Shown piece by piece: positions 33,626 through 42,768 of a stretch of 52,164 bases of DNA. How positions within the stretch are numbered: the stretch's first letter is position 1; each line of letters starts with the position of its first letter. The position numbers were made by a program, and so were the translations under genes. Source of the DNA: Microcoleus sp. FACHB-61 (GTDB taxonomy: Bacteria; Cyanobacteriota; Cyanobacteriia; Cyanobacteriales; Microcoleaceae); the NCBI GenBank assembly GCA_014695295.1, contig JACJNY010000072.1, positions 1 to 52,164 on the forward strand. The letters are read 5' to 3'. Under the pieces are notes generated by a model. That model was given only the letters and a program-made list of their open reading frames with translations. It was not told the origin of the DNA and did no database searches.

Positions 33626-33957
33626 TCCGGTGCAACCGGAATCGATATGACTATATCTTTTGATCAGACCAGAAATCTGCAACGCCACGCCGCCAAAAGT
33701 TGAGCTTGAGCCATGTTTTGAAAGCCATGATCGCCATACAAATTGAGGGTAAAACTGCGTGCGATTGCCCTGCCACGATCACGCCAACCGCAGTCGATAT
33801 TTAAAAACTTCTACATTTACTGAGCCTTTGGGCATATCGCAGTTTTATCGCAGTCAAGGGCTGACCTTGACACATTCTGTCACCCCTAATTGAAAATGCC
33901 AAACCTAGCAGTTTTGTTGTAGAAACTGTAAAATCCGCTTTGTGGTCGGCTTGTTTA

Positions 33958-34030
33958 TGGAGAATAGCGGGCTCGAACCGCTGACCCCTACAATGCCATT
34001 GTAGTGCTCTACCAACTGAGCTAATTCCCC
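33958..34030 (-). tRNA. tRNA-Ala (GGC)
   Basis: The minus strand folds as a full cloverleaf: acceptor GGGGAAT/ATTCTCC, D-arm GCTCAGTTGGTAGAGC, anticodon stem CTACA/TGTAG with loop ATGGCAT (anticodon GGC) and T-arm with GGTTCGAGCCC. Discriminator A, no encoded CCA. 73 nt. Confidence 0.95.
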
Positions 34031-34182
34031 TTTCTTTTCGCGCTTTTCATCATGCCTTAAGTGACCAATATTTGTCAAGCTTTTTTGGCAAATTAGTTTT
34101 TAACCCTGGATTGGCAAGGCTTTCGGCTTTTTTTCCCAAAAAATCTCATCGCTTCTGGACAATGGTCAATCCCTACTATGAT

Positions 34183-34386
34183 TTAGTAAGTGTGTTGGGA
34201 TATTTCGGTCAAATGGCTCAAACAAGACCCCATGAGGAAGTAGACGACTACCAAGGCGGCGGCTGAGACAGCAACTAGGGTGCCGGCTAGCATTAGTGAA
34301 AATTCCCGTTGCGCGATCGCCTCTTGCATTAAGTGCAAAGACCAGGCAACGAGGGCAACGTCAATTATTAAAATAGAAACCAGCAT
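34183..34386 (-). CDS. Small two-helix membrane protein
   Basis: A 67-residue protein with two hydrophobic helices (about 2-20 and 31-53) separated by QEAIAQREFS. The regular, gap-free composition suggests a real conserved cyanobacterial small membrane protein, but I cannot name a family. No clear ribosome-binding site precedes the ATG. Monocistronic, between tRNA-Ala and gltS. Confidence 0.55.
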   Translation of the reverse strand: MLVSILIIDVALVAWSLHLMQEAIAQREFSLMLAGTLVAVSAAALVVVYFLMGSCLSHLTEISQHTY

Positions 34387-34820
34387 AAGTTACGATTTGT
34401 AACAGCTTACCTATTGTAACAAAACTTTTCGCTCCGTGCAGATAAGCTCAGGCGTATTTAACTTTTGCTGTAAAACCGGGAGGGAGCAGCGGAAAGCTAC
34501 TGAGAAAAACTTATAGCTTTTCTTGATAATTACAATATGCAAAGTAAATGAGAGCAAGCTCATCTTTAGAGGTAGCGTTTTTGACTCTTGAGCCAGCGAT
34601 TCCCTACGGGATAGCTGCGCTTCACACGCTTTTTGAATGGGGCAGGGTGCGATCGACCTTTGAGTATAAGTGATTTGATAGGAATTTTTTCAAATAGAAA
34701 AGAAAGTGCGATCGCAACTTTTGTTCTAGCCAACCGCAAATAATCAGAAATTGTTGAGTATGTGAAGATGAAAAAAGGGGCAACTCGCGTCGCCCCCCAT
34801 CTATTTAACCAACTGCAAAA
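34387..34820. other. Spacer downstream of gltS
   Basis: No gene. Contains one copy of a 30-bp repeat (34596-34625) whose other copy lies upstream of gltS. HIP1-like sites are present. Confidence 0.5.
34596..34625 (+). repeat. 30-bp dispersed repeat, copy 1
   Basis: Begins GCGATTCCCTACGGGATAGC and is identical over 30 bp to positions 39926-39955, in the same orientation. It contains the small palindrome TCCC-TAC-GGGA and is followed by a T-run in both places. The two copies bracket gltS. Confidence 0.85.
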
Positions 34821-37800
34821 TTAAACTTCCACAGCGATCTTTTGTTCCGAAGCCTCCGGCGAATTCGCTTCACTCGGCGGCACAACTTGCCAGAACATAG
34901 GCAAATATTCCGACCAATTTGCTAAAATCTTCTCAGCTTTCTTGCTGCCCGTTCGATCGCACTGAGCCTCAATCAACTCCTTCAATTGCGCCTCCCCAGC
35001 CGCCGTACAAACGCGCTGCATCTTCACAATCTCCCCGTTGACATGAGCCGGGAAACTGCCATCTTCATCGAGGAAATAAGCCAAGCCGCCAGTCATTCCA
35101 GCGCCGACGTTGCGGCCGACTTTTCCTAACACCACAATCACGCCACCAGTCATGTACTCGCAGCAGTGATCGCCCGCACCTTCAATGACTGCTTTCGCCA
35201 TCGAGTTACGCACCGCAAACCGTTCGCCAGCTTTACCCGCAGCCAACAGAGTTCCCCCCGTCGCGCCATACAAACAAGTGTTGCCGACGATCGCATTTTC
35301 GGAAGCATCGTAAGTCGCACCAGCCGGCGGTGCGATCGCGATTTCGCCGCCGTGCATCCCTTTACCAACGTAGTCGTTAGCTTGGCCTGACAGTACCAGC
35401 GTCATCCCCGGCAAATTGAACGCGCCGAAGCTTTGGCCCGCGCTACCAGTGCAATTGAGGGTGATTTGACCGCTAAAGCCCGTGTTGCCGTGTTGCTGTG
35501 CGATCGCACCACTGATTCTTGCGCCTACAGTGCGATCGGTATTCACCAATTTTACACTCTTGCTAACAGTGCCGTGATTGGCGATCGCACTTTGAATCTC
35601 AGCATCCGCGAGCAAATCATCGTCTAACACTGGCCCGTTGGTGTGTACGTCGCCGTGGATCAAGAAAGATCGATCGCTCTTAGTATCCGGTAACTTGGTC
35701 AAACAATCCAAATTAATCGCTTGGGTTTTAGTTAGTTGCACCCCCTCGCGCATTTTCAGCAAATCCGCGCGGCCGATGATATCTGCGATCGACTTATAAC
35801 CCAATTTCGCCAGCAAACTCCGCACTTCTTGTGCTACGAAATAGAAGAAATTAACAACGTGTTCCGGCGTTCCGGGGAACCGTTTCCGCAAGTGTTCTTG
35901 TTGAGTTGTCACGCCCACCGGACAACTATTCATGTGGCAAACCCGAGCCATAATGCAGCCTTCTGCAATCATTGCCACCGTGCCGAAACCGTACTCTTCG
36001 CCGCCCATCAAAGCGCCTACAATCACGTCCCAGCCGCTTTTAAAGCCACCGTCAACGCGCAGCAAAACTCGATCGCGCAATTTATTTTCCATCAGCACCC
36101 GGTGAACTTCTGTCAATCCGAGTTCCCACGGAGAACCTGCGTGCTTAATCGAACTCAGTGGCGAAGCACCGGTGCCGCCGTCGTGACCGGAAATTTGAAT
36201 CACATCAGCATTTGCCTTGGCGACACCGGCGGCTACAGTCCCGATGCCAACTTCCGACACCAACTTCACCGAAACTCCTGCTTTCGGATTGATTTGGTGC
36301 AAGTCAAAAATCAACTGCGCCAAATCCTCGATCGAATAAATGTCGTGGTGAGGAGGAGGCGAAATCAGCGTGACACCCGGTTTCGATCGGCGCAAATAAG
36401 CAATGTACTCGCTCACTTTCGCCCCTGGCAATTGACCGCCTTCACCTGGTTTCGCACCTTGTGCGATTTTAATTTCGATTTGTTGGGCGTTCATCAGGTA
36501 TTCAGGAGTCACCCCGAAGCGTCCCGAAGCTACCTGTTTGATGGATGAAGAAGCTGTATCGCCGTTCTGCAAACCTTTCAAGTGAGGTAGCGTTTGTGAG
36601 AAACCGGCCTCGCTCACATCGTTTAGCACTTTGTAGCGCACCGGGTCTTCGCCGCCCTCGCCGGAGTTGGATTTGCCGCCGATGCGGTTCATGGCAATCG
36701 CTAGCGTTTCGTGGGCTTCCGGGGACAAAGCGCCGAGAGACATTCCGCCGGTGGCGAAGCGTTTGACAACATCTGCTACCGATTCTACTTCTTCGATTGC
36801 AATCGGAGGGCGATCGCTCGCAAAATCCAGCAAATCCCGCAAAGCCGTTACCGGGCCATTTTCTAGCTGTTGCTTGTAAACCTCATAATGGTCGTAAGCC
36901 GTTTTTGCCTCAGTGCGATCGTCCCCGCTCGCGCGAAGGACTGAATTACCGTTACCGTTGCTTCCTTCTTCCTCTTCCCTTCTTCCTTCTTCCTTCTTCC
37001 TTCTTCCTTCGTTAAAAGTAGTCACAGCTTTGTGCAAAGCCTTGGCCATTTCCGGGCTGTTCCTGTGATATTCACCACCCCGCCGGTACTGCACAAAGCC
37101 GTAATTTTCCAGCTTTTTGAGGTGCAATTCTGGGAAAGCCTGACTGTGGAAAGACATTACCTCGTTAGCCAGTTCCGCCACACTCAAACCGCCGATGCGG
37201 GAAACAGTGCCTTTGAAACCCAAATCGAGCAAATCACCGCCAATGCCGATCGCCTCAAAGATTTGCGCCCCCTGATAGCTAGACAGCAGCGAAATCCCCA
37301 TTTTCGACAGAATCTTCAGCAGCCCATTTTCCACTGCTGTGCGGTATTTAGCTTGAGCCTGTGTCACGGTAATATTGGGAACTTTGCCGTGCTGCATCAA
37401 ATTTTGAGTCTTGGCGTCAGACCACCAGGCGCGCACGCTTTCCAATGCCAAGTAAGGGCAAACAGCCACCGCCCCGTAACCAATCAAACAAGCGAAGTGG
37501 TGAGTGCTCCAACATTGGGCGGTATCCACAACCAGCGAAGTTTGCATCCGCAGCCCGACGCTAATTAAGTGGTGGTGAACCGCGCCAACTGCCAGGAAAG
37601 GCGGAATATAAGTATATTCAGCACTCAATCCCAAAGCAGAAGATACATCTCCTTCTTCCTTCTCCCCTCTTCCTTCTTCCTTCTTCCTTCTTCCTTCTTC
37701 CTTCAAAGCTCGATCGCTCAAAATCAGAATCCTCGAACCCTCGCGCACCGCTTGAGCCGCCTTTTGACAAAGTTGCTCGACTGCGGTTTTCAAACCTCCA

Positions 37801-39641
37801 GGCCCGGCAGCAATTTTGTAAAGCGTTGACAATTCGGTTGCGGGGAAAGAGTTTTGCTCTTTCAAGAAATACAGTTCAGCGTCGTTGAGTACGGGGGAAT
37901 CAATTTTCAGCCGCTTGGCATTTTCCGGCACTGTTTGCAGTAAATTGCCCCGCAGGCCCACATTCATCGTCAGCGACATCACCATCCCCTCGCGCAGGGG
38001 GTCGATCGGCGGATTTGTGACTTGAGCGAACCGCTGTTTGAAATAGTTGTACAGCAACTGAGGCTTTTCTGACAACACAGCTAAGGGAACGTCATCGCCC
38101 ATGCAGAAAGTCGGTTCTTTCCCAGAACTCGCCATCTCGACGATCACCATGTCCAAATCTTCTGCTGTGTAGCCAAAAGCAGTTTGGGTTGCCAACAGCG
38201 TTTGCGAGTCGAGGGTTGCTGTTTCCGCAAAAGGCTGCGGTTCCAAGGTTTCGCGGTTTTGTTGCAGCCATTCGCCGTAGGGGTGCCGCTTAGCAATGCG
38301 CTGCTTGAGTTGCCAATTTTTGAGAATTTCTTGAGTTTGCAGGTCAACTGCAATCATTTGTCCGGGCCCCAAACGGCCTTTTTCGACAATATCTGCTTCG
38401 GGAATATCCACAACTCCGGCTTCGGAGGCCACAATTACCAAACCGTCTTTAGTAATGCAGTAGCGTGCCGGCCGCAAACCGTTGCGATCGAGCGTAGCAC
38501 CTACTTGTTTGCCGTCGCTGAATACCAGCAGTGCCGGGCCGTCCCAAGGTTCTTGAATGCCGCTGTAATATTCGTAAAAATCGACAATTTCTGGATACTC
38601 AGCCAAATCCGGCTGATTTTTGTAAGCTTCGGGCACCAGAATTGTCAGGGATTCCAGGGGAGTGCGACCGGAGTGTACCAACAACTCCATCACGTTGTCC
38701 AAGTTTGCCGAATCGCTGCTTTCGGGATTGACAATTGGGTTGAACGTGTCGATATCAGCTTGGCTCCAATTCGGGTGAGCTAAATTCGCTTGCCGCGCCT
38801 TCATCCAGGTAATATTGCCCAACAGCGTGTTAATTTCCCCGTTGTGTCCCAGCAAGCGCATCGGCTGGGCTAAGCGCCAGCGGGGCAGGGTGTTGGTGCT
38901 GAAGCGCCGGTGATAGACGGCAAAGGAGCTTTTATAAGCGGGATTTTTCAGGTCGGGGTAAAATTCTGGCAGTACGGCCGATCGCACCATGCCTTTATAG
39001 ACGATCGTGCGGCAGGAGAAAGAGCAAGTATAAAAGTCTTCGCGGGTGAAGTTGGGGCGCTTTGACAGCTCGTGTCCGATCGTGCGGCGCGCCAGAAATA
39101 GGTGTCTGTCGAGTTCGTCTCCCGCTAAGTGCGGTGAACTGACAATTACTTGTTCGATTTGAGGTTGATTTTCTAGCGCTTGTTCGCCCAAAACCGACGG
39201 TACAATGGGAACTTGGCGCCATCCCAAAAGTTTCAGCCCGCGATCGGTCAGAACTTGCTCAACCACCTGCCGCGCTATAGTCGCTTGAAATTTATCTTGA
39301 GACAGAAACAGCATTCCCACGCCGCAGTTTTCCCGCGCCGGAGGCACAATTCCCTGTTCGGCAAACCAAGCATCCAGCAATTCCCAAGGAATCGCGGTCA
39401 TCAAACCCGCACCGTCGCCCGAATCTTGGTCGGCGCTGCAACCGCCGCGATGTTCCAGACAAGTTAAAGCTGGCAGCGCTTTTTGAATAATCGAGTGCGT
39501 AGCTTCGCCGCTTTGGTTGGCAATAAACCCCACACCGCAGGCATCTCTTTCTTCCACTAACCAGCTTTGGCCGGCGAATGGAGTTCCTCGCTCAGTCTGA
39601 TGCACGTTTCTGTTTCTGTTTGGATCGATCGTGTTACCCAT
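34821..39641 (-). CDS. gltS: Ferredoxin-dependent glutamate synthase (Fd-GOGAT)
   Basis: Converts glutamine plus 2-oxoglutarate to two glutamate with reduced ferredoxin; central to ammonium assimilation. The 1606 residues comprise a glutaminase domain with Cys35 as mature N-terminal nucleophile ([10 protein letters not shown], so a 34-residue propeptide is removed), a central domain, the FMN/3Fe-4S synthase domain ([30 protein letters not shown]) and the C-terminal GXGXG-type beta-helix. Similarity to plant Fd-GOGAT in the N-terminal 60 residues favours Fd over NADH type; no gltD is adjacent. Two charged inserts (about 645-666 and 876-893), with GRRKKEE units, are translated heptamer repeats and lengthen the protein beyond the usual 1530-1560. 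The ribosome-binding site is weak. Confidence 0.95.
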   Translation of the reverse strand: MGNTIDPNRNRNVHQTERGTPFAGQSWLVEERDACGVGFIANQSGEATHSIIQKALPALTCLEHRGGCSADQDSGDGAGLMTAIPWELLDAWFAEQGIVPPARENCGVGMLFLSQDKFQATIARQVVEQVLTDRGLKLLGWRQVPIVPSVLGEQALENQPQIEQVIVSSPHLAGDELDRHLFLARRTIGHELSKRPNFTREDFYTCSFSCRTIVYKGMVRSAVLPEFYPDLKNPAYKSSFAVYHRRFSTNTLPRWRLAQPMRLLGHNGEINTLLGNITWMKARQANLAHPNWSQADIDTFNPIVNPESSDSANLDNVMELLVHSGRTPLESLTILVPEAYKNQPDLAEYPEIVDFYEYYSGIQEPWDGPALLVFSDGKQVGATLDRNGLRPARYCITKDGLVIVASEAGVVDIPEADIVEKGRLGPGQMIAVDLQTQEILKNWQLKQRIAKRHPYGEWLQQNRETLEPQPFAETATLDSQTLLATQTAFGYTAEDLDMVIVEMASSGKEPTFCMGDDVPLAVLSEKPQLLYNYFKQRFAQVTNPPIDPLREGMVMSLTMNVGLRGNLLQTVPENAKRLKIDSPVLNDAELYFLKEQNSFPATELSTLYKIAAGPGGLKTAVEQLCQKAAQAVREGSRILILSDRALKEEGRRKKEEGRGEKEEGDVSSALGLSAEYTYIPPFLAVGAVHHHLISVGLRMQTSLVVDTAQCWSTHHFACLIGYGAVAVCPYLALESVRAWWSDAKTQNLMQHGKVPNITVTQAQAKYRTAVENGLLKILSKMGISLLSSYQGAQIFEAIGIGGDLLDLGFKGTVSRIGGLSVAELANEVMSFHSQAFPELHLKKLENYGFVQYRRGGEYHRNSPEMAKALHKAVTTFNEGRRKKEEGRREEEEGSNGNGNSVLRASGDDRTEAKTAYDHYEVYKQQLENGPVTALRDLLDFASDRPPIAIEEVESVADVVKRFATGGMSLGALSPEAHETLAIAMNRIGGKSNSGEGGEDPVRYKVLNDVSEAGFSQTLPHLKGLQNGDTASSSIKQVASGRFGVTPEYLMNAQQIEIKIAQGAKPGEGGQLPGAKVSEYIAYLRRSKPGVTLISPPPHHDIYSIEDLAQLIFDLHQINPKAGVSVKLVSEVGIGTVAAGVAKANADVIQISGHDGGTGASPLSSIKHAGSPWELGLTEVHRVLMENKLRDRVLLRVDGGFKSGWDVIVGALMGGEEYGFGTVAMIAEGCIMARVCHMNSCPVGVTTQQEHLRKRFPGTPEHVVNFFYFVAQEVRSLLAKLGYKSIADIIGRADLLKMREGVQLTKTQAINLDCLTKLPDTKSDRSFLIHGDVHTNGPVLDDDLLADAEIQSAIANHGTVSKSVKLVNTDRTVGARISGAIAQQHGNTGFSGQITLNCTGSAGQSFGAFNLPGMTLVLSGQANDYVGKGMHGGEIAIAPPAGATYDASENAIVGNTCLYGATGGTLLAAGKAGERFAVRNSMAKAVIEGAGDHCCEYMTGGVIVVLGKVGRNVGAGMTGGLAYFLDEDGSFPAHVNGEIVKMQRVCTAAGEAQLKELIEAQCDRTGSKKAEKILANWSEYLPMFWQVVPPSEANSPEASEQKIAVEV
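36958..37012 (-). repeat. In-frame heptamer repeat insert in gltS (second insert)
   Basis: Plus strand shows TTCTTCC units in tandem. On minus these are GGAAGAA units, three of which (21 nt) encode GRRKKEE. The peptide insert lies near residue 876-893, just before the [11 protein letters not shown] segment. Confidence 0.85.
37648..37706 (-). repeat. In-frame heptamer repeat insert in gltS (first insert)
   Basis: The same TTCTTCC/GGAAGAA heptamer, slightly degenerate at one end. It encodes [18 protein letters not shown] around residues 645-665, between ILILSDRA and the [17 protein letters not shown] block. Confidence 0.85.
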
Positions 39642-40019
39642 GTTGATTGAAAGTTATTTCCGTGATTGTGTGGTTGATGCGTTTTTATAGCTCGGAGAGA
39701 GAAGGCTGCCGAGCGGTGGGAGCCTAGTAAACTTTAAAACAGCATATTGGAAGCTGATTTGATAAAAATTTACGTCGCTGCTGCCTCTACTTAGCACTGA
39801 AACCCTGTTTGCAGATTTTAAATTATCTCGCTCGCATCGTCTCGGAGATGTCTCCTAGAATACCCTGCTGTTAAAAGGCAGTGATTCTGCAGGCGATCGC
39901 CGCCCGGAGACTAGATACATTGCAGGCGATTCCCTACGGGATAGCTGCGCTTCACGAGTTTTTTGTCTGTTTTTTTCCTTAGTCCGCAAGGGTAGCCTTG
40001 CAGCGAACACAGGTAGATA
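39642..40019. other. Spacer between gltS and the TnpB element
   Basis: No gene. Holds the gltS upstream region on minus and the second 30-bp repeat copy (39926-39955). I see no GTA-N8-TAC NtcA box and no glutamine riboswitch core. The 20 nt next to 40020 would be the TnpB guide. Confidence 0.5.
39926..39955 (+). repeat. 30-bp dispersed repeat, copy 2
   Basis: Identical to 34596-34625; see that entry. Followed by GAGTTTTTTG. Confidence 0.85.
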
Positions 40020-40058
40020 TTGACACTCCGGGCGCGTGAACGCACGGGGATTCTTGGT
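40020..40058 (-). ncRNA. TnpB right end / omega (guide) RNA 3' scaffold
   Basis: Directly after the tnpB stop, the minus strand reads AAGAATCCCCGTGCGTTC, continues through a GC-rich hairpin and ends GGAGTGTCAA at 40020. This is the typical IS200/IS605 right end, which in active elements is the 3' scaffold of the omega RNA. The guide would be the flanking bases below 40020. Confidence 0.7.
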
Positions 40059-41252
40059 TCAACCAGTCGATTTGCTCGTTGATGTCACCACCAAAGAGTA
40101 GAGATCGTTCTGTCCCCAAGCGTTAATTTCGGTGTGCCCCACCGTATTTGAATTGATTCCTGCTTGCTTCAATCCTTTTGCCAAAATGTTCTTCGCGGCG
40201 TTGCGATCGCGATCTAATATCGCACCACAACCACAAATATGGGTTCTAGTTGATAGCGTTTTTTTGACAGTATTGCCACAGGCTGAACAATCTTGGGAAG
40301 TATACTGAGGCCCAACAGCAATTACTGTTTTACCGTACATTTTTCCAAAGTATTGCAACCACTGAGCAAACTGTGACCACGCTGCATCGCTAATTGATTT
40401 AGCAAGCTTGTGATTCTTAACCATATTCTTCACCTGAAGTTCTTCGTAGGCTACAAAATCGCTAGATTTTACAACGCACAACGCCGTCTTAACGGCGTAG
40501 TCTTTACGCTGCCTGCTGACATGAAGGTGTTTTCTTCCTAACTTATTGATCGCTTTTTTCCGATTGCTGGAACCTTTCTTTTTTCGAGAAACTCGCTTTT
40601 GCAATCTCTTCAAAGCTTTTTCACTTTTGCGAAGATAGCGAGGGTTGGGGACTGTCTCACCATTACTATCGGTATAGAAATGGTTTAATCCTACATCTAT
40701 TCCAATGAGTTTACCAGTGGAAATAGATTCCTCTGTTCGTTCAATATTGATACAAAACTGAGCATAGTAGCCATCGGCACGACGCACAACCCTAACTCGT
40801 TTAATCTCGTCGGGTGCATAGAAATGCAAGTCCCTACTACCGATCAACTTAAACTTCCCAGCAGCAAAACCGTCCTTAAACGTTAAACATCTTTTATCAG
40901 CAGAAAGCGCCCACCCAGATGTCTTGTATTCGACGGAACGAGTATGTTTTTTGAACTGCGGGTATCCCTTTTTCCCTGGTTTCTTGGCTTGGCAATTAGC
41001 AAAAAAACGTTGAATAGCAAAAATGGCACGTTCAGCAGAAGCTTGACGCGCCATTGAGTTAAGTTTGCCTGCCCATTCAAACTCCTTAGCCATAATGGCA
41101 CACTGCTTGTACAGGTCAACCAGCTTAACCCCTTGATTATCGATCCAGTATCTAAGAGTTTTGTTTCTGACAAATTGAGCCGTCCGAATCATGTCGTCAA
41201 TGACTCGGTATTGCTGCGCTTTGCCTTTCAACTTGAACTCTAATATAATCAT
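40059..41252 (-). CDS. tnpB: TnpB RNA-guided endonuclease (IS200/IS605-type OrfB)
   Basis: A 397-residue TnpB with all RuvC catalytic residues: Asp186 in GIDVGLNHF, Glu270 in AYEELQVKNM and Asp347 in LDRDRNAAKNIL. The zinc finger has Cys322, Cys325, Cys340 and Cys342. The N-terminal helix-turn-helix and the basic RKKKGSSNRKKAI bridge are present. No tnpA transposase accompanies it, so it is a stand-alone TnpB element that moves only if helped in trans. No frameshift or stop, so the nuclease may be active. It ends with a canonical right end. ATG 41252 is the natural start. Confidence 0.93.
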   Translation of the reverse strand: MIILEFKLKGKAQQYRVIDDMIRTAQFVRNKTLRYWIDNQGVKLVDLYKQCAIMAKEFEWAGKLNSMARQASAERAIFAIQRFFANCQAKKPGKKGYPQFKKHTRSVEYKTSGWALSADKRCLTFKDGFAAGKFKLIGSRDLHFYAPDEIKRVRVVRRADGYYAQFCINIERTEESISTGKLIGIDVGLNHFYTDSNGETVPNPRYLRKSEKALKRLQKRVSRKKKGSSNRKKAINKLGRKHLHVSRQRKDYAVKTALCVVKSSDFVAYEELQVKNMVKNHKLAKSISDAAWSQFAQWLQYFGKMYGKTVIAVGPQYTSQDCSACGNTVKKTLSTRTHICGCGAILDRDRNAAKNILAKGLKQAGINSNTVGHTEINAWGQNDLYSLVVTSTSKSTG

Positions 41253-41336
41253 GCAATTATGGTATCACATTCATAAATAACTATGCCTATAAGATGTGCT
41301 TACTTTATGATTCTTTAGACTTTAACAGTGGAAATT

Positions 41337-41378
41337 AAAGCCGTCCTAGAAGGACGGGGCTTTAGACCCAATTTTTTT
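41337..41378 (+). repeat. IS605-type terminal hairpin
   Basis: AAAGCCGTCC pairs with GGACGGGGCTTT around TAGA, then AGACCCAATTTTTTT. Such hairpins flank many cyanobacterial TnpB genes. It may be the left end of the adjacent TnpB element or a solo end, and the T-run could also stop transcription. Confidence 0.55.
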
Positions 41379-42263
41379 GGTAACTTTAGCTTTATTTTGC
41401 TTGCTGCGCTGTTGAGTTGCTTTCGTCAGCGCCCGCAGACACAAAAGCCACCTGCCCGCTCAGTCGGTAGGTGCCATGTAGCAGCGCGGTTCACAACTCG
41501 TGAAACCTGTCTTATCGTGCACTCAACTCTCGAACCGCGAACATCAATTGTATCAAGAAATTGATAAAATTTCACCGATTACAGTCAGAGTTTGCGCGCA
41601 AGTCTTGTAAGCGATCGTCCAGAACTCACGCTAAGATGCCTGGCCGAAAAAGATTGACAGTTGTGCATAACCCTAATTTGTATTTTTTTAGCCACAAACT
41701 TTTGTAACTCATCAACGAAGCCTATTTCAAGGATTTCTGACACCTTGGGAGCATCTGGTAGAGCCAGCGCAGCCTTTTTTACCGAGCCCAAAAACAGATA
41801 CTTACTTGCTGACACGAGTCGTGGAGAGGCAAAAATTTTAGACTCTTGTTCAATCTCCCAGATTCATTTGTGCAGTAAATCTCAAATCTCAAATCGACTG
41901 ACGCCCACAAACTTGGCAGTAGTAATTTTGTTTAGCTCAACAGTGGCAGTTCTTACGGCTTTGAGTGGATTGGCATTTGGGACATTTCCTTTCTATCTTC
42001 TATAAAAGAAGGTCGGTAAGCGGAAAACGAGCGAGACTTCAGTCTGCTTGATGCCAGGAACCTTCGGCTACGCGATCGGGCCTCGCACGGGGTAATTCAC
42101 TCAAGAGTGAATCTTTATAAGATATTGAGATTAATTGCACAATCTTTATAATTTGTATGTTACGATAAATTTATCGTAATTAATCGAATTAATGGTAGTT
42201 ATATAAAATTCACAAATTACGGTAAGCAACAACAGTTTAGTGTTGTTAATGAAGCTTTACGGA

Positions 42264-42454
42264 CATAGTGTTTTGGCTCGCGATCGCGTAATAATGCAGT
42301 TAGAAATATCCTCTCCTAGAAGAGGCGTAGCGTAGGGCATATGGGAACTTGGGGTCCCACCCTAAACGCTTGTGGATAGATGACCTCTACTGAGGCTGGA
42401 GAAATCCTGTCTCAGCAAGCCGCCTCTTTGAATCAAGAATCTCAGTTTCTTTAG
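42264..42454 (+). pseudogene. Decayed TnpB C-terminus with remnant right end
   Basis: On plus, GTTTTGGCTCGCGATCGCG then, after a one-base slip, AATAATGCAGTTAGAAATATC reads VLARDR / NNAVRNI, the RuvC-III block of TnpB. Further on, HMGTWGPTLNACG, a TAG, then MTSTEAGEILSQQAASLNQ and ESQFL matches the extended C-terminus common to cyanobacterial TnpBs, and the DNA after it resembles a degraded right end (AAGAATCTCAG...GGGCCCAGAGTG). It is from a different TnpB subgroup than the intact gene. Confidence 0.7.
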
Positions 42455-42768
42455 GGCCCAGAGTGCCCAAAATCATCCCATAATGATGATGCCACCCCTA
42501 TTAATTAGCTTCTTAAGTTCCTCCTCAATGAACTGCTGTCGTTCCATCAGCGTTCGCGGAGTCATTTTCTACTTAGTCTCAACTCCAGTCTCAACATTTC
42601 TTACATAAAATATTAAGTCTTGCTCTTAAAATCGCTCTTTCATAATTTGTTTTTCAAAATATATTAAGAAAAATGTAATTAATGAATAGCACAGCAGATA
42701 GAGCGAAAATAGTAGATATCAGCTCTAATAATCTTCAGACTTGAAAGAAGCAGTAGGAATACGTAGAT

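Larger units (their letters stand above)
32610..33957. other. Repeat-rich spacer with transposase debris
   Basis: No intact gene in about 1.3 kb. It holds the InsA remnant (33220-33400), palindromes with the core ATTCCGG...CCGGAAT (33477-33510 and 33623-33643) and a heptamer tandem repeat (33591-33625). A 99-codon plus frame at 32934-33233 overlaps transposase debris and is not called. Confidence 0.6.
41253..42768. other. Spacer with mobile-element debris before the kinase fusion
   Basis: About 1.5 kb without an intact gene. It holds an IS605-type hairpin (41337-41378), the decayed TnpB tail (42264-42454) and AT-rich sequence before the kinase gene. Overlapping frames at 41585-41815 (minus) and 41661-42005 (plus) are unsupported. 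A 30-codon minus frame at 42473-42565 (MTPRTLMERQQFIEEELKK...) may be an N-terminal gene remnant. Confidence 0.5.

Noticed and set aside
35736..36548. 270-codon plus-strand frame antisense to gltS
   Set aside because: Lies fully inside the conserved GOGAT synthase domain on the other strand; composition is that of a shadow frame (Cys/His/Arg-rich, no fold).
39642..39925. NtcA site or glutamine riboswitch upstream of gltS
   Set aside because: Looked for GTA-N8-TAC and the glnA-type riboswitch core; neither was found by eye.
41585..42005. Two overlapping frames on opposite strands (41585-41815 minus, 41661-42005 plus)
   Set aside because: Neither has a ribosome-binding site, motif or clear codon pattern; probably debris near the TnpB elements.
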